Of a stretch of 64,000 nt of DNA, positions 9,120 through 17,728 are shown one piece after another. The translations under genes and the position numbers were made by a program. A model generated the notes under the pieces. The model was not told the origin of the DNA, made no database searches, and saw only the letters and a list, made by a program, of their open reading frames with translations. Source of the stretch: Pseudolabrys taiwanensis. GTDB lineage: Bacteria; Pseudomonadota; Alphaproteobacteria; Rhizobiales; Xanthobacteraceae. The stretch lies in contig NZ_CP031417.1 of the NCBI RefSeq assembly GCF_003367395.1, forward strand, positions 4,402,001 through 4,466,000, in the 5' to 3' direction. Positions within the stretch are counted from its first letter, which is position 1. Each line of letters starts with the position of its first letter.

Positions 9120-9875
9120 ATGACCAATAAGATCGACCTTGCCGGACGCCATGCGGTCGTCACCGGCGGTGCACAAGGCATTGGCCGCGCCATTGTCGCG
9201 CGCTTTCTGGAGTCGGGCGCTGCGGTGGCGATCTGGGACCGCGACCTGGCGCTGGCGCAGCAGGCCGCGGCAGAACTCAAAGGCCGCGGCCGAGTCGTTG
9301 CCGTCGCGGTCGACGTGACCGACTACGGCACGGTCGAGCGGGCGCGGGACGCGACACTCGCGGACTTCCAGCGCATCGACATCCTCGTCAACAACGCCGG
9401 CATCTCCGGCCCGAATACCAAGACCTGGGAGTACCCTCTCGACGCCTGGCGGAGCGTGTTATCGATCAATCTCGACGGTCCGTTCCACTGTTGTCGGGCC
9501 GTTGCTCCGGCGATGATCGCGCAGAACTACGGCCGCATCGTCAACATCGCCTCGATCGCCGGCAAGGAGGGCAATCCGAACGCGCCGGCCTACTCGGCCT
9601 CGAAGGCCGGCCTCATCGCGCTAACCAAGTCGCTCGGCAAGGAACTGGCCGGTTATGACATCTCGGTGAACTGCCTGACGCCGGCGGCGGCGCGGACCGC
9701 GATCTTCGATCAGATGACACAGGAGCATATTGATTTCATGCTATCGAAGATTCCTCGCAACCGATTCGTGACGGTCGAGGAGATCGCGGCGCTCGCCGCC
9801 TTCTGCGCCTCGGCGGATTGTTCGTTCACGACCGGTGCGGTGTTCGATATTTCTGGCGGGCGGGCGACGTATTGA
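9120..9875 (+). CDS. SDR family oxidoreductase (FabG-like)
   Basis: 251-residue classical short-chain dehydrogenase. The NAD(P) motif TGGAQGIG is at residues 15-22, NNAG near residue 90, and the catalytic Ser plus YSASK follow in the middle of the chain. An Asp at the end of strand 2 (IWDRDLAL) suggests NAD rather than NADP. The substrate is unknown. The gene starts a long plus-strand run and overlaps the next gene if that gene uses its TTG start. Confidence 0.9.
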   Translation: MTNKIDLAGRHAVVTGGAQGIGRAIVARFLESGAAVAIWDRDLALAQQAAAELKGRGRVVAVAVDVTDYGTVERARDATLADFQRIDILVNNAGISGPNTKTWEYPLDAWRSVLSINLDGPFHCCRAVAPAMIAQNYGRIVNIASIAGKEGNPNAPAYSASKAGLIALTKSLGKELAGYDISVNCLTPAAARTAIFDQMTQEHIDFMLSKIPRNRFVTVEEIAALAAFCASADCSFTTGAVFDISGGRATY

Positions 9876-10792
9876 TCGAGGCGGCGGGGCAGCGGCGGCA
9901 GCGCCTCATGGGCATCGCGCTCATGTGTGGGGCGGTGGCCCTGTTCGCCTGCCTCGACACCAGCGCGAAGTACCTCAGCGCGCAGATGTCGGTGCTCCTG
10001 ATTGCCGCCGCGCGCTATATCGGCGCCTTTCTCCTGACGCTGTTCGTATCCAATCCGATGACCAATCCGGGCCTGCTCAAGTCCGGCAACTTCAAGCTGC
10101 AGCTGGTCCGCGGGCTCCTGCTGGTCGGCTCGACCGTGCTCAATTTTCTTGCACTGCACTTCATGCAGCTCGACGAAGTGCTGTCGATCATCTTCACCTT
10201 TCCTTTCATCGTGGCGATCGTGTCGGGCCCGCTGCTCGGCGAATGGCTCGGCTGGCGGCGCTGGTCCGCGATCTGTTTCGGTTTCGCGGGCGTTCTGGTG
10301 ATCACCCGGCCGGGGTTCGGCGCGATCCATCCGGCGGCGTTATTCTCGCTGACGGCGACGATCTGCTACGGCATCTATGCGGTCCTCACCCGCATCGTGT
10401 CGCGCACGGACTCCAACCAGACGTCGCTGTTCTACAACAACGCGATCGGCGCCCTGGTGATGCTACCGGTCATCCCGTTCGTCTGGACGATGCCGACGGG
10501 TCCGTTCGTCGCCCTGCTCCTGCTCGGCATCGGCTTTTTGGGCAGCGTCGGGCACTTCTTCCTGATCGCCGGCCACCGGTTGGCGCCCGCCTCGGTGCTG
10601 TCGCCTTTCATCTATACGCAACTCGTCTGGGTCGTGATCCTCGGCTACGTGGTATTTGACCATGTGCCAAACGGCTGGACCATGGCCGGTGCGGCCATGG
10701 TCATTGGGTCGGGACTTTATCTGCTTTATCGCGAGCGCCAGTTAGGCAAGACGACTACCAGTGACAGTGTCGTCGAGGGCCCGCTGGAGTAG
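9872..10792 (+). CDS. DMT family transporter (EamA-type, ten helices)
   Basis: About 306 residues with two EamA repeats, each of five helices, as in drug/metabolite exporters. Repeat one starts at MGIALMCGAVALFACLDTSA; repeat two starts at the YGIYAVLTRIVSR helix. A TTG at 9872 overlaps the stop of the preceding SDR gene (TTGA) and gives a short positively charged lead before helix 1; an ATG at 9908 is the alternative. The C-terminal tail after LLYRERQ is soluble. Substrate unknown. Confidence 0.85.
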   Translation: MIEAAGQRRQRLMGIALMCGAVALFACLDTSAKYLSAQMSVLLIAAARYIGAFLLTLFVSNPMTNPGLLKSGNFKLQLVRGLLLVGSTVLNFLALHFMQLDEVLSIIFTFPFIVAIVSGPLLGEWLGWRRWSAICFGFAGVLVITRPGFGAIHPAALFSLTATICYGIYAVLTRIVSRTDSNQTSLFYNNAIGALVMLPVIPFVWTMPTGPFVALLLLGIGFLGSVGHFFLIAGHRLAPASVLSPFIYTQLVWVVILGYVVFDHVPNGWTMAGAAMVIGSGLYLLYRERQLGKTTTSDSVVEGPLE

Positions 10793-10909
10793 CCCGACCG
10801 GCCGCCACCTATGGCCGCATGCCTGCAATGAGATGGAACGGTTGCGGTGGCCCGAACTTCATGGCTAAGTTCCGACGGCAAAACTGAAAAACAGTTATCG
10901 AGGAAACCC

Positions 10910-11944
10910 ATGGCGACAGCGAAGGACCGCGCGACAGGTCCGGCCAGCTCCGGCGTGAATGACGATATCGGCGAGGCCAAGCGTCTGGAGTTGTACCGGA
11001 CGCAGGTGGTCATCCGCGAGGCGGAGCAGCGCGCCTTCGATCTCTTCCTGCAGAACCTGGTGAAAGGAACCAGCCATCTGTCGCTTGGGCAGGAGGCGAT
11101 CGCGGCGGGCTTTGCCGGCGCGATGAAACAGGGCGACTTGTCGTTCTGCACCTATCGCGGTCATGCGCATACTTTGGCGCGCGGCGTGCCGGTCGAGAAG
11201 GTGCTCGGCGAGCTGATGCAGCGCGACAACGGCCTGATGCGGGGTAAGGGCGGCTCGATGCACCTCACGTCCGAGGAGCACGGCGTGATGGGCTCCTACG
11301 CCATCATCGGCGCGCACTTGCCGATCGCTTGCGGCGCCGCTTGGCGCGCGCAGTACAAAGGTCAGAAGGACGTCTCGGTCTGCTTCTTCGGCGACGGCAC
11401 GACCAATATCGGCGCATTCCACGAGGCGCTGAATTTCGCGGCGGTGTGGAAGCTGCCCGTGGTGTTCGTGTGCGAGAACAATCTCTACATGGAATATACG
11501 CCGATCGGCGACGTGACGGCCGTGCCACATCCGGCGGCCGACCGCGCCGCGGCTTACGGTCTCGAGCGCATCATCATCGACGGCAACGATGCCGACGCTG
11601 TCTATCGTACGGCGCAGAAGGCGTTCGACAAGGCGCGCGCCGGCGAGGGGCCTTCGTTGATCGAGTGTCTCACCTATCGTCACTCCGGCCACTCGCGCGC
11701 CGACCCGGCGAAGTATCGCCCCGAAGGCGAACTCGAGAAATGGAAGGAGCGCGATCCGATCAAGGTCTATCGCGAACGCCTCAAGCAGTTCGGTATCGGC
11801 GAGGATGTGACCGCGAAGATCGACGCGGAAGTGCGTCAGATGGTCGATGACGCGACCGAAGCCTGCAAGGCCGCGCCGGTCCCGCCCGTCGATATCATCA
11901 CCACCGACGTCTACGCCGACGGCGGCTGGGCCTGGAGAAATTGA
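10910..11944 (+). CDS. 2-oxoacid dehydrogenase E1 component, alpha subunit (pyruvate/acetoin type)
   Basis: 344 residues. Binds thiamine diphosphate and decarboxylates a 2-oxoacid or acetoin. The TPP motif starts GDGTTNIGAFHEA near residue 160 and ends CENN; GKGGSMHL and the phosphorylation-loop-like TYRHSGHSRADP are also present. The start ATG follows GAGGAAACCC. The beta subunit begins one base after the stop. Sequence pattern is close to both PdhA and AcoA; without an E3 or lipoate gene beside it the substrate stays open. Confidence 0.9.
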   Translation: MATAKDRATGPASSGVNDDIGEAKRLELYRTQVVIREAEQRAFDLFLQNLVKGTSHLSLGQEAIAAGFAGAMKQGDLSFCTYRGHAHTLARGVPVEKVLGELMQRDNGLMRGKGGSMHLTSEEHGVMGSYAIIGAHLPIACGAAWRAQYKGQKDVSVCFFGDGTTNIGAFHEALNFAAVWKLPVVFVCENNLYMEYTPIGDVTAVPHPAADRAAAYGLERIIIDGNDADAVYRTAQKAFDKARAGEGPSLIECLTYRHSGHSRADPAKYRPEGELEKWKERDPIKVYRERLKQFGIGEDVTAKIDAEVRQMVDDATEACKAAPVPPVDIITTDVYADGGWAWRN

Positions 11945-11945
11945 A

Positions 11946-12926
11946 ATGCCGGAAATCACTTATCGCGACGCCGTCATCCGCGGCATTGCCCAGGAAATGT
12001 CGCGTGACGAAGACGTCGTCTTCCTCGGCGAGGACGTGGCGAAGGCCGGCGGCGTGTTCAAGGCGACCGTCGGCCTCTACGAGCAGTTCGGTCCGTTGCG
12101 CGTGCGCGACACGCCGATCTCGGAGCAGGCCATTCTCGGCGCCGCCATGGGCGCGGCGATGACGGGTCTGAAGCCGATCGCCGAGATCATGTTCTCGGAC
12201 TTCATCGCGGTGTGCTTCGACTATATCGCCAATGAATTCCCGAAGAGCCGTTACATGTCGAACGGGCAGACCAAATGCCCGCTAGTCGTGCGCACCGGCA
12301 ACGGCGCCGGCTCGCGCTTCGGCGCGCAGCATTCTCAGAGCGTCGAGAACTGGTGCATGATGATCCCCGGCCTCAAGGTCGTGGCGCCGTCGTCGCCGCG
12401 CGACGTGATCGGCTTGCTGGCGGCGGCGGTGCGCGACCCCGATCCGGTGATCTTCTTCGAGCACAAATCGCTCTACGCCACCAAAGGCGAGGTGCCGGAC
12501 GGCGAGATCGTCGACACGCTCGGCACCGCCAAGGTGCTGCGGCCGGGCAAGGACGCCACCATTCTGGCGCTCGCGCTGATGGTGCCGCGCGCGCTTGCCG
12601 CGGCCGAGAAGCTCCAGGCGGAACACGGCATCGACTGCGAAGTTGTCGATGTGCGATCGCTGGTGCCGCTCGACACGCAGACGATCCTCGGCTCGGTCGC
12701 GAAGACCCATCGGCTGTTCACCGTCGAGGAAAATCCACGACTGTGCGGCTGGGGTGCCGAGATCGTATCGATCGTGGCCGACGAAGCCTTCTACGATCTC
12801 GACGGCCCGCCGGTACGCATCACCACGCCGCATATTCCGCTGCCGGCCGCCGACAATCTGGAAGACATCGTGCTGCCGACGGTGGACCGTATCGTCGAGA
12901 CGGTGAAGCGGTCGCTGAATAGCTAG
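11946..12926 (+). CDS. 2-oxoacid dehydrogenase E1 component, beta subunit
   Basis: 326 residues forming the other half of the heterotetrameric E1. The pyrimidine-binding domain contains FLGEDVAKAGGVFKAT and DTPISEQAILGAAMGAA; the C-terminal transketolase domain includes EVVDVRSLVPLDTQTI and a VEENP segment. The ATG at 11946 follows the alpha stop by one base, so translation is coupled. It is followed by a palindromic repeat and then the aldehyde dehydrogenase gene. Confidence 0.92.
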   Translation: MPEITYRDAVIRGIAQEMSRDEDVVFLGEDVAKAGGVFKATVGLYEQFGPLRVRDTPISEQAILGAAMGAAMTGLKPIAEIMFSDFIAVCFDYIANEFPKSRYMSNGQTKCPLVVRTGNGAGSRFGAQHSQSVENWCMMIPGLKVVAPSSPRDVIGLLAAAVRDPDPVIFFEHKSLYATKGEVPDGEIVDTLGTAKVLRPGKDATILALALMVPRALAAAEKLQAEHGIDCEVVDVRSLVPLDTQTILGSVAKTHRLFTVEENPRLCGWGAEIVSIVADEAFYDLDGPPVRITTPHIPLPAADNLEDIVLPTVDRIVETVKRSLNS

Positions 12927-12929
12927 CGC

Positions 12930-13023
12930 GTAGGGCGGGTTAGGCGCGCAGCGCCGTAACCCGCCGCAAACATGCGACGTTTTCGATGGTGGGTTACGCG
13001 CCTTCGGCGCTAACCCACCCTAC
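12930..13023. repeat. Palindromic intergenic repeat, family B (GTAGGGCGGGTTA...)
   Basis: The outer ends GTAGGGCGGGTTAG and CTAACCCACCCTAC are inverted, and each half is itself a hairpin (GGCGGGTTA...TAACCCGCC and GGTGGGTTA...TAACCCACC). It fills the gap between the E1 beta and aldehyde dehydrogenase genes. No second copy was seen in the window; the pattern is common in Bradyrhizobium-like genomes. Confidence 0.85.
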
Positions 13024-13038
13024 GACTGGAGTAGGGTC

Positions 13039-14490
13039 ATGTACGAAAATCTCCTCGCCAACGTCCCGACCGACCTGTGGATCGGCGGCAAATGGCGCAA
13101 GGCGTCCGATGGCGGCCGCTTCGATGTCACCGATCCGGCGACGGAGAAGACCATCGCCTCCGTGGCGAGCGCGACGGTCGATGACGCCATTGCCGCGGTG
13201 GATGCCGCGCAGGCGGCGTTCGAAGGCTGGGCCGGGCGCAAGCCACGCGAGCGTGCCGAGATTCTGCGCAAAGCGTTCGACCTCATCATGCGCGACGCCG
13301 AGCGCTTTGCGAAACTGATCACGCTGGAGAACGGCAAGGCGTTGTCCGACTCTCGGGGTGAGGTCGCTTATGCCGCCGAGTTCTTCCGCTGGTATGCGGA
13401 GGAGGCGGTGCGCAACATCGGCCAGATCTCGATGGCGCCGGCCTCCGGCGCGCGCATCGTCGCCCAGCACAAGCCCGCGGGCGTCGCCGTTTTGGTGACG
13501 CCGTGGAATTTCCCGGCGGCCATGGCGACGCGCAAGATCGGTCCCGCGCTCGCCGCCGGCTGCCCGGTGGTGCTCAAACCTGCCTCCGACACGCCGCTCA
13601 CCATGCTGGCGCTGATGCCGGCGCTGGAAGAAGCCGGCGTGCCGCCCGGCGTCGTCAACGTCATACCCTCGCGCTCCTCGGGCAAGGTCGTCTCGGCCAT
13701 GCTGCATGACCCGCGCGTGCGCGTCGTCTCCTTCACCGGTTCGACCGAAGTTGGGCGCAAGCTGCTGCACGAGGCAGCCGACAACATCGTCAAGCCGGCG
13801 ATGGAGTTAGGGGGCAACGCGCCCTTCCTCGTGTTCGAGGACGCCGACATCGACGCGGCGATCGAGGGCGCCATGATTGCGAAAATGAGGAACATGGGCG
13901 AGGCCTGCACGGCGGCGAACCGTTTCTACGTGCATGAGAAGGTGCACGACGAGTTCGCCAAGAAGCTCACCGCCAAGATGTCCGGTCTGAAGATGGGCAA
14001 CGGCCTCGATGACGGCGTCGCGCTCGGGCCGCTGGTGAACAAGGAAGGCCGCGACAAGGTGATCGAGCTGGTCGACGATGCGGTGGCCAAGGGCGGCAAG
14101 GTGCTGACCGGCGGCAAGACGCCCGATGGCCCAGGCTTTTTCTATCCGGCGACCGTCGTCACCAACGTGCCGAGCGACGCCAAGATGTTCAACGAGGAAA
14201 TCTTCGGTCCGGTTGCCGCGATCCAGACCTTCAAGACCGAGGATGAGGCGATTAAGCGCGCCAATTCGACCGAATACGGTCTCGTCGCGTATCTCTACAC
14301 CAAGGATCTGTCGCGCGGCATGCGTGTGTCGGAGAAGCTCGACTTCGGCATGATCGGCCTCAACCGTGGTCTCGTCTCAGATCCGGCGGCGCCGTTCGGC
14401 GGCACCAAGCAGTCCGGCCTGGGGCGCGAAGGCGCCGCGGAGGGCATGAAAGAGTTTCTCGAGACGCAATACGTTTCAGTGACGTGGTGA
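13039..14490 (+). CDS. gabD: NAD(P)-dependent aldehyde dehydrogenase, succinate-semialdehyde type
   Basis: 483 residues, the normal length for the family. The catalytic Glu is E256 in MELGGN and the nucleophilic Cys is C290 in GEACTAANR; the cofactor loop FTGSTEVGRKLL and the NFPAAMATRK oxyanion/cofactor region are present. Sequence pattern matches succinate-semialdehyde dehydrogenases, which oxidise the semialdehyde to succinate, but related semialdehydes are possible. It sits inside a 2-oxoacid dehydrogenase cluster between the E1 and E2 genes, which is not where gabD is normally found. Confidence 0.85.
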   Translation: MYENLLANVPTDLWIGGKWRKASDGGRFDVTDPATEKTIASVASATVDDAIAAVDAAQAAFEGWAGRKPRERAEILRKAFDLIMRDAERFAKLITLENGKALSDSRGEVAYAAEFFRWYAEEAVRNIGQISMAPASGARIVAQHKPAGVAVLVTPWNFPAAMATRKIGPALAAGCPVVLKPASDTPLTMLALMPALEEAGVPPGVVNVIPSRSSGKVVSAMLHDPRVRVVSFTGSTEVGRKLLHEAADNIVKPAMELGGNAPFLVFEDADIDAAIEGAMIAKMRNMGEACTAANRFYVHEKVHDEFAKKLTAKMSGLKMGNGLDDGVALGPLVNKEGRDKVIELVDDAVAKGGKVLTGGKTPDGPGFFYPATVVTNVPSDAKMFNEEIFGPVAAIQTFKTEDEAIKRANSTEYGLVAYLYTKDLSRGMRVSEKLDFGMIGLNRGLVSDPAAPFGGTKQSGLGREGAAEGMKEFLETQYVSVTW

Positions 14491-14503
14491 GTGGTCCGGT
14501 ACC

Positions 14504-14911
14504 ATGAGTGCGGCAGGGGGCGGAATCCGCGAGAGGCTGGTGGGCGCTTGGCGCTACGTCGGTACGCGGCTCAATGGCGAGAACGTCAATCGCGGTGCGA
14601 GCCCGAAGGGCATGATCTATTACGGCCCCGCCGGCGAGATGTCGGTGCAAATTGCGCCTGACGTCGCGCGCCCGCGGGCAGGCAGCGTCATGACTCCGGA
14701 CGAAGCCTTCGACGCGCTCAAGGATTACATCGCTTATTTCGGCACCTATTCGATCGACGAGGCGGCCGGCACGGTGACGCATCACCGCGAGGCCAGCATC
14801 CAGCCGGGCGATTCCGGCGACTTCGTCCGTCGCGTTGAGTTCACTGGCGACCGTCTGGTGCTGCGGCCGCCCAATTCGACAATGGAAGTCACTTGGCAAC
14901 GCATCAAGTGA
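14504..14911 (+). CDS. Lipocalin-like domain protein
   Basis: 135 residues, no signal peptide. The N-terminal RLVGAWRYV followed by GMIYYGPAGEMSVQI and a later YFGTYSIDEAAGTVTHH matches the lipocalin-like (Lipocalin_5) family of small beta barrels. Family members are often encoded with degradative enzymes, but no catalytic function is established. It lies 13 bases after the aldehyde dehydrogenase stop and 13 bases before the E2 start, so it is part of the same operon. Confidence 0.75.
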   Translation: MSAAGGGIRERLVGAWRYVGTRLNGENVNRGASPKGMIYYGPAGEMSVQIAPDVARPRAGSVMTPDEAFDALKDYIAYFGTYSIDEAAGTVTHHREASIQPGDSGDFVRRVEFTGDRLVLRPPNSTMEVTWQRIK

Positions 14912-14924
14912 CACGAGGGAAGAG

Positions 14925-16289
14925 ATGGACGTCCTGATGCCGCAGCTCGGCGAGACCGTCGCCGAAGGCAAGATCGTGAAGTGGTTCAAGTCGGCCGGCG
15001 ACGCCGTGAAGCCGGGCGAAAACCTGTTCGAGATCGAAACCGACAAGACTTCGATGGAAGTGCCGGCAACGTTTGCCGGTACGTTGACCGACATTCATTT
15101 TCAGGTCGGCGACGTCGCCAAGGTCGGCGCCGTGGTGGCGGTGATCGCAGGCGAGGGCGGGGCGCAAGCGGCGCCGCAACCGAGTGCGCCCGCGAGTCCC
15201 GCGACAGCGCAACAACCTCCGCTCACCGCCGCGCAAGCGGGGGTCCAGAGCCCAAAGGTACAGCCTCAGAAAGAACTGGGTCCCCGCTTACGCGGGGACG
15301 AACGGAGTGCAGATAGCTTCGCCTATCCGCACATGGACCCCTGGCGGGAGGTACGCACGCCGGAGCACAATTTCGGTGCGGCCCGCATCGGCGGCGTCTC
15401 GGTCACGCCGCTGGCGCGGCGACTGGCCGGCGAGCGCGGCATCGATCTTGCGTCGATCAAAGGTTCGGGTCCGCGTGGCCGCATCGTCGCCGCCGACGTC
15501 GAAAAGGCGCAAGGGCCGGTGCGTGGCGCGGCCTTTGCCACAGGGGCGAGCGCGGCGCAGGTCAAGGCGCTGTTCGACGGCATCGCTTACGAAGAAGTGC
15601 CGCTCGACGGCATGCGTGCGACCATTGCGCGGCGGCTGGTCGAAGCGAAGCAAACCGTTCCGCACTTCTATCTCACGGCCGATATCGAGATCGGCCGTTT
15701 GATGGCGGCGCGTGAGGAGGCGAACGCCGCGGCTCCGAAAGGCGCCGACGGCGAGCCGCTGTTCAAGCTCTCGCTCAACGACTTCGTCATCAAGGCCTGG
15801 GCGGTTGCGCTGACCCGCGTGCCGGCCGCCAATGCGGTCTGGGCGGAGGATCGCATCCTGCGCTTCACGCATGCCGACATCGGCGTGGCGGTGGCGCTCG
15901 ACGGCGGCCTGATCACGCCGGTGCTGCACAATGCCGACACCAAGTCGATTTCCGCTTTGTCCGCTGAGATGCGCGATCTCGCCGGACGCGCCCGCAACAA
16001 GAAGCTGAAGCCGAACGAATACCAAGGTGGCGCGTCCGCCATCTCCAATCTCGGCATGTACGGCGTGCGTGAGTTCGCCGCCATCATCAATCCGCCGCAT
16101 GCCACCATTCTGGCCGTCGGTGCCGCCCGGCGCGCGCCGGTCGAAACCGCCGACGGCGGCGTCAAGTTCGTCAGTCAGATGACGGTCACGCTATCCTGCG
16201 ACCATCGCGTGGTCGACGGCGCGCTCGGCGCCGAATTGCTCGCGGCGTTCAAATCCCTTATCGAAACTCCGGTCACATTCCTGATCTGA
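14925..16289 (+). CDS. 2-oxoacid dehydrogenase E2 component (dihydrolipoyl acyltransferase)
   Basis: 454 residues. Residues 1-77 form one lipoyl domain with the lipoylated Lys at K41 (ETDKTSM). A linker follows, then the E1/E3-binding domain (VTPLARRLAGERGIDL, GSGPRGRIVAADVE, about 159-194) and the acyltransferase domain ending with the active-site motif DHRVVDGA. Residues about 100-127 of the linker are encoded by an inserted palindromic repeat, giving the peptide ELGPRLRGDER, unlike the Ala/Pro-rich linker around it. E3 must come from elsewhere because no lipoamide dehydrogenase gene is in the window. Confidence 0.9.
   Translation: MDVLMPQLGETVAEGKIVKWFKSAGDAVKPGENLFEIETDKTSMEVPATFAGTLTDIHFQVGDVAKVGAVVAVIAGEGGAQAAPQPSAPASPATAQQPPLTAAQAGVQSPKVQPQKELGPRLRGDERSADSFAYPHMDPWREVRTPEHNFGAARIGGVSVTPLARRLAGERGIDLASIKGSGPRGRIVAADVEKAQGPVRGAAFATGASAAQVKALFDGIAYEEVPLDGMRATIARRLVEAKQTVPHFYLTADIEIGRLMAAREEANAAAPKGADGEPLFKLSLNDFVIKAWAVALTRVPAANAVWAEDRILRFTHADIGVAVALDGGLITPVLHNADTKSISALSAEMRDLAGRARNKKLKPNEYQGGASAISNLGMYGVREFAAIINPPHATILAVGAARRAPVETADGGVKFVSQMTVTLSCDHRVVDGALGAELLAAFKSLIETPVTFLI
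15222..15305. repeat. Palindromic repeat translated within the E2 gene (family C)
   Basis: CCGCGCAAGCGGGGGTCCAG at the left and CTGGGTCCCCGCTTACGCGG at the right are inverted ends of one element, with the perfect hairpin GTCCCCGC-TTAC-GCGGGGAC at the right end. It stays in frame and codes for part of the flexible linker. An intergenic element of similar design (CATTCCCGCGAAAGCGGGAA...) lies at 47217. Confidence 0.8.
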
Positions 16290-16301
16290 CGGAGAGATAA
16301 A

Positions 16302-17279
16302 ATGTCGAGCGGAAAGCCCGATGTCCTGCTGGTCGGCAATCGTAAGCCGACCCTCGTCAAAGGGCTCGAGGGCGCGGTCAATCTGCACGTCCTGTTCGAT
16401 CATCCCGATCGGGAAGCATTCCTCAAATCGATAGGCGGAAGCGTTCGAGCGATCGCGGTTGCCTATACTGCCGATAAGGTCGACGGCGCTTTCATGCAGC
16501 GCTTCCCGAAGCTCGAGCAGATTTCGAGCTTCGGCGTCGGCTATGATCATATCGACGCCAAGTGGGCGGGGCAGCACGGCATCGTCGTCACCAACACGCC
16601 CGATGTGCTCAACGAGGAAGTGGCCGATACGGCGCTGGGTCTCCTGCTCTGCACCGTGCGCGAATTCCCGCAGGCGGACCGTTACCTGCGCGCCGGCAAG
16701 TGGCCGTCCGGCGGCTATCCGCTGTCGAAGGCGACGTTGCGCGACCGAACGGTCGGCATCGTCGGCATGGGCCGCATCGGCAAGGCAATCGCGCGCCGCC
16801 TCGAGGCCTTCGGCGTGCCGGTCGTCTATCACAGCCGCAATCCGCAGCCGGGCGTGAGCTACAAGTACTATCCCAAGCTCGTCGACATGGCGCGCGAGGT
16901 CGACACGCTGATGGTGATCGTGCCGGGTGGGGCGGCGACGCAGAACCTGATCAATGCCGAGGTGCTCAAGGCGCTCGGCCCGCGCGGCATCGTCATCAAT
17001 ATGGCGCGCGGCTCGGTGGTCGACGAGAAGGCCTTGATCGAGGCGTTGAAGAATCGCACCATCTTCTCCGCCGGTCTCGATGTCTTTGTGAACGAGCCGC
17101 ACGTGCCGCAGGAGCTGATCGAGATGGATCACGTGGTGCTGTTGCCGCATCTCGGCTCGGCCAGCGAGGCGACGCGGCAGGCCATGGACCAGCTCGTGGT
17201 CGACAACCTCCTCGCCTGGGTCGCCGGCAAGCCGCCGCTGACGCCGGTGCCGGAAACACCTTATCCGCCGAAAAGGTAA
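16302..17279 (+). CDS. D-2-hydroxyacid dehydrogenase (glyoxylate/hydroxypyruvate reductase-like)
   Basis: 325 residues. Rossmann motif GIVGMGRIGKAIARR in the middle, and the catalytic triad context: Arg in NMARGSVVDEKAL, Glu in NEPHVP and His in LLPHLGSAS. These enzymes interconvert 2-oxoacids and D-2-hydroxyacids with NAD(P)H. The position 12 bases after the E2 stop suggests it feeds or drains the 2-oxoacid used by the adjacent dehydrogenase complex; this is inference. The actual acid is unknown. Confidence 0.9.
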   Translation: MSSGKPDVLLVGNRKPTLVKGLEGAVNLHVLFDHPDREAFLKSIGGSVRAIAVAYTADKVDGAFMQRFPKLEQISSFGVGYDHIDAKWAGQHGIVVTNTPDVLNEEVADTALGLLLCTVREFPQADRYLRAGKWPSGGYPLSKATLRDRTVGIVGMGRIGKAIARRLEAFGVPVVYHSRNPQPGVSYKYYPKLVDMAREVDTLMVIVPGGAATQNLINAEVLKALGPRGIVINMARGSVVDEKALIEALKNRTIFSAGLDVFVNEPHVPQELIEMDHVVLLPHLGSASEATRQAMDQLVVDNLLAWVAGKPPLTPVPETPYPPKR

Positions 17280-17283
17280 GATC

Positions 17284-17724
17284 ATGCGCCGTGGCTGGCT
17301 GCTCATTTTAATGGCAGCGGCCATGGCCGCGCCGGCGCAGGCCTACGACTTCGCGCCGGCGAAGCCGATGGACACCGCGTCGGTCGACCCCGCGATGCTG
17401 GCGGACGTCTATGGCGCTTATGAAATCCGCGACAAAAGCGGCAAGAAGCGCTGTCGCATCAATTTGATGAAAGATTTCGGCATCGGCGGCTATCAGATCG
17501 AGGTTGCGCCCGGATGCGCAAAGGCCTTTCCGGTGATGGGCGACATCGCTGCCTGGCGCCTGCTGGAAAGCTGGACCATCGATCTGGTAGATGCTTTACG
17601 CAAGACGCGCGTGCGCTTTGAGACGCCGGACGATCGCTACGTTGCGTTCGGCGACGAGACGGACATCGCCGGCATGCATGAGCTCGTGAAGGTTCAAGAG
17701 CGGCCGGCCCAGAGGAAGAAGTAG
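17284..17724 (+). CDS. Secreted AprI/Inh-type inhibitor-domain protein, single domain
   Basis: 146 residues with a signal peptide ending at about residue 20 (APAQA-Y). The mature part is one AprI/Inh-type eight-stranded barrel: a YEIRD strand, then C-x20-C (KRCRIN ... APGC), then a conserved Trp 13 residues later (DIAAW). In Pseudomonas and Erwinia such proteins inhibit serralysin metalloproteases in the periplasm. No protease or type I secretion gene is near. It starts 4 bases after the hydroxyacid dehydrogenase stop and is followed by a tandem-domain paralogue. Confidence 0.75.
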   Translation: MRRGWLLILMAAAMAAPAQAYDFAPAKPMDTASVDPAMLADVYGAYEIRDKSGKKRCRINLMKDFGIGGYQIEVAPGCAKAFPVMGDIAAWRLLESWTIDLVDALRKTRVRFETPDDRYVAFGDETDIAGMHELVKVQERPAQRKK

Positions 17725-17728
17725 CCCC

